Shown piece by piece: positions 62,645 through 64,000 of a DNA stretch of 64,000 nt (within the stretch, counting starts at the first letter, position 1; each line of letters opens with the position of its first letter). Source of the DNA: Candidatus Competibacteraceae bacterium (GTDB taxonomy: Bacteria > Pseudomonadota > Gammaproteobacteria > Competibacterales > Competibacteraceae); the NCBI GenBank assembly GCA_016712625.1, contig JADJQQ010000001.1, forward strand, positions 930,001 through 994,000, read 5' to 3'. A program made the translations under genes and the position numbers. The notes beneath the pieces are model-generated. The model was not told where the DNA came from. It ran no database searches and was given only the letters and a program-made list of their open reading frames with translations.

Positions 62645-63595
62645 ATGCGTATCCTGTTTCCCGACATCAAACCGTATTCCACTTTTCGATTCGCCGCGGA
62701 CACGCTGCATACGCTCCACGTTGAGGAATGCGGCAACCCGAACGGTTTACCAGCGCTGTTTCTGCACGGCGGGCCGGGGGCCGGCTGTGAACCGATGCAC
62801 CGGCGGTTTTTTGACCCAGAACGCTATCGCATCGTGCTGTTCGACCAGCGCGGTGCTGGCCAATCCACTCCGCATGCCGAGCTGCGTGATAATACCCTCC
62901 AACACCTGATCACTGACATTGAGCGGCTGCGCGAGCGGCTCGGCATCGACCGCTGGGTGGTTTTCGGCGGCTCCTGGGGTTCGACCTTAGCGCTGGCCTA
63001 TGCCGAAACCCATCCCGAACGGGTGCTGGGCTTGATTGTGCGCGGGATTTTTCTATGCCGCGAGCAGGATATCCAGTGGTTTTATCAAGAAGGGGCCAAT
63101 CGGCTGTTTCCCGATTTATGGGAGCATTTCCTGGCCCCGATTCCGGCGCTGGAACGCGATGATCTGCTGCACGCTTATCACCGCCGCCTGACCAGCGCCA
63201 ACGAGTTGGAGCGACTGCGAGCCGCTAAAGCCTGGTCGGTGTGGGAGGGCTCCACCTTGACGCTGGAGAGCAACCCCAGCGTCGTCGACCGCTTCGGCGA
63301 GGCGCGGCTGGCGCTGAGCCTGGCGCGAATCGAGTGCCACTATTTCGTCAATCAGTGTTTTATGGAACCCAATCAACTGCTGCGCGACGCCGGGCGGTTG
63401 AGCGGCATTCCCGGCGTGATCGTGCATGGCCGCTACGATGTGGTTTGTCCTCTGGATAACGCCTGGGCGCTGCATCAGGCGTGGCCGGAGGCGGAGTTGC
63501 GGATCGTCACGCCGGCTGGCCACGCTGCCAGCGAGCCGGGCATCGTGGATGCGTTGATCACCGCCACCCAAAGTTTCGCTGACCGTTTCGCATGA
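62645..63595 (+). CDS. pip: prolyl aminopeptidase
   Basis: 316 residues of the alpha/beta-hydrolase fold. The oxyanion segment is FLHGGPGAGCEP, the nucleophile Ser is in GGSWGSTLALAYAE near residue 110, and the Asp and His lie in GRYDVVCP and TPAGHAASE. It releases N-terminal proline. The stop overlaps dtd by 4 bases. Confidence 0.94.
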   Translation: MRILFPDIKPYSTFRFAADTLHTLHVEECGNPNGLPALFLHGGPGAGCEPMHRRFFDPERYRIVLFDQRGAGQSTPHAELRDNTLQHLITDIERLRERLGIDRWVVFGGSWGSTLALAYAETHPERVLGLIVRGIFLCREQDIQWFYQEGANRLFPDLWEHFLAPIPALERDDLLHAYHRRLTSANELERLRAAKAWSVWEGSTLTLESNPSVVDRFGEARLALSLARIECHYFVNQCFMEPNQLLRDAGRLSGIPGVIVHGRYDVVCPLDNAWALHQAWPEAELRIVTPAGHAASEPGIVDALITATQSFADRFA

Positions 63596-64000
63596 TCGGG
63601 TTGTTACAGCGGGCCAGCGCGGCGCGGGTTGAGGTCGATGGCAAGATCGTCGGTGCTATCGGCATGGGTCTGCTGGTGCTGGTTGGCGTCGAGCGCGGCG
63701 ATGTGGAAGCCCAAGCCGACCGCTTGTTGGAACGGTTGCTGGGTTATCGGATTTTTGCTGATGTGGAAGGCAAGATGAACCGCTCAGTGCGGGAGATCGA
63801 GGGCGGTTTGCTGTTGGTGCCGCAATTCACGCTGGCGGCCGACACCCGCAAGGGGATGCGGCCCAGCTTCACCCCCGCCGCGCCGCCAGACGAAGGCAAG
63901 CGTTTGTTCGGTTATCTGTGCGAACAAGCCCGCCAGCGGCACGCGCCAGTGGCCACTGGCCGCTTTGGCGCGCACATGCAAGTCAGCCTGACTAACGACG
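63592..64000 (+). CDS. dtd: D-aminoacyl-tRNA deacylase, 3' truncated by the window
   Basis: 136 residues are visible: LLQRASAARVEVDGKIVGAI at the start, GVERGDVEAQADRLLERLL, and the catalytic stretch LLLVPQFTLAADTRKGMRPS with the conserved SQFTL replaced by PQFTL. GRFGAHMQVSLTNDG-type sequence is reached at the edge. The enzyme hydrolyses D-aminoacyl-tRNAs. It starts with an overlap into pip. Confidence 0.93.
   Translation, partial: MIGLLQRASAARVEVDGKIVGAIGMGLLVLVGVERGDVEAQADRLLERLLGYRIFADVEGKMNRSVREIEGGLLLVPQFTLAADTRKGMRPSFTPAAPPDEGKRLFGYLCEQARQRHAPVATGRFGAHMQVSLTND

Overview
The window reads as a GC-rich gammaproteobacterial chromosome. The best guides are three conserved gene orders: pncC-thpR-recA-recX-alaS-lysC-csrA-tRNA-Ser(GCU)-tRNA-Arg(ACG); yqgE-ruvX-pyrR-pyrB-pyrC'; and pilT/yggS-proC-yggT-yggU-metX-metW. 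All are close to the Pseudomonas-type arrangement. The trehalose genes, exosortase-linked acyltransferase, FimV and partial type II secretion operon would suit a free-living or floc-forming lineage such as the Competibacteraceae. That placement is inference from general resemblance only.

Region by region. 1-3 kb: end of a c5-type cytochrome with a long proline-rich repeated tail, then an Atm1-type ABC exporter. 3-11 kb (minus strand): a trehalose operon made of otsA (fused to a membrane sensor-like module), otsB (broken by nested IS remnants), treS-maltokinase and a small unknown gene. 11.1-12.9 kb: a Na+/H+ antiporter pseudogene carrying an ISAs1-family element whose 21-bp inverted repeats and decayed 10-bp target duplication can still be read. 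13-25 kb: mutS, an LEA-like lipoprotein, corA and the recA-alaS-csrA-tRNA block. 25-31 kb: an orphan sugar-permease gene, then the pyrimidine block, whose dihydroorotase lacks metal-binding histidines and is followed by a PyrK-like reductase gene. 31-37 kb: pilT and the yggS-proC-metXW block. 37-42.6 kb: type II secretion genes gspG-N with overlapping ends. 42.7-49.3 kb: an MltD-like lytic transglycosylase, fimV and creBC. 49.4-55.2 kb (minus strand): an AT-richer stretch with a GGDEF-EAL receptor, an outer-membrane barrel, a PstS-like periplasmic protein and an exosortase-type acyltransferase. 55.3-64 kb: a TerD-trypsin fusion, yrfG, cysQ, zapE, a hydroxyacid dehydrogenase, hemH, an HAD phosphatase, pip and the start of dtd.

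The most unusual items are the membrane-receptor-like trehalose-phosphate synthase whose partner phosphatase is dead in this locus, the TerD-serine protease fusion, the PBP/porin/c-di-GMP receptor cluster, and the PyrC'/PyrK-like pair. Several otherwise intact genes carry single-base lesions: gspG and metX next to homopolymers, and creC with an in-frame TAA. Sequencing error should be excluded before these are called mutations.
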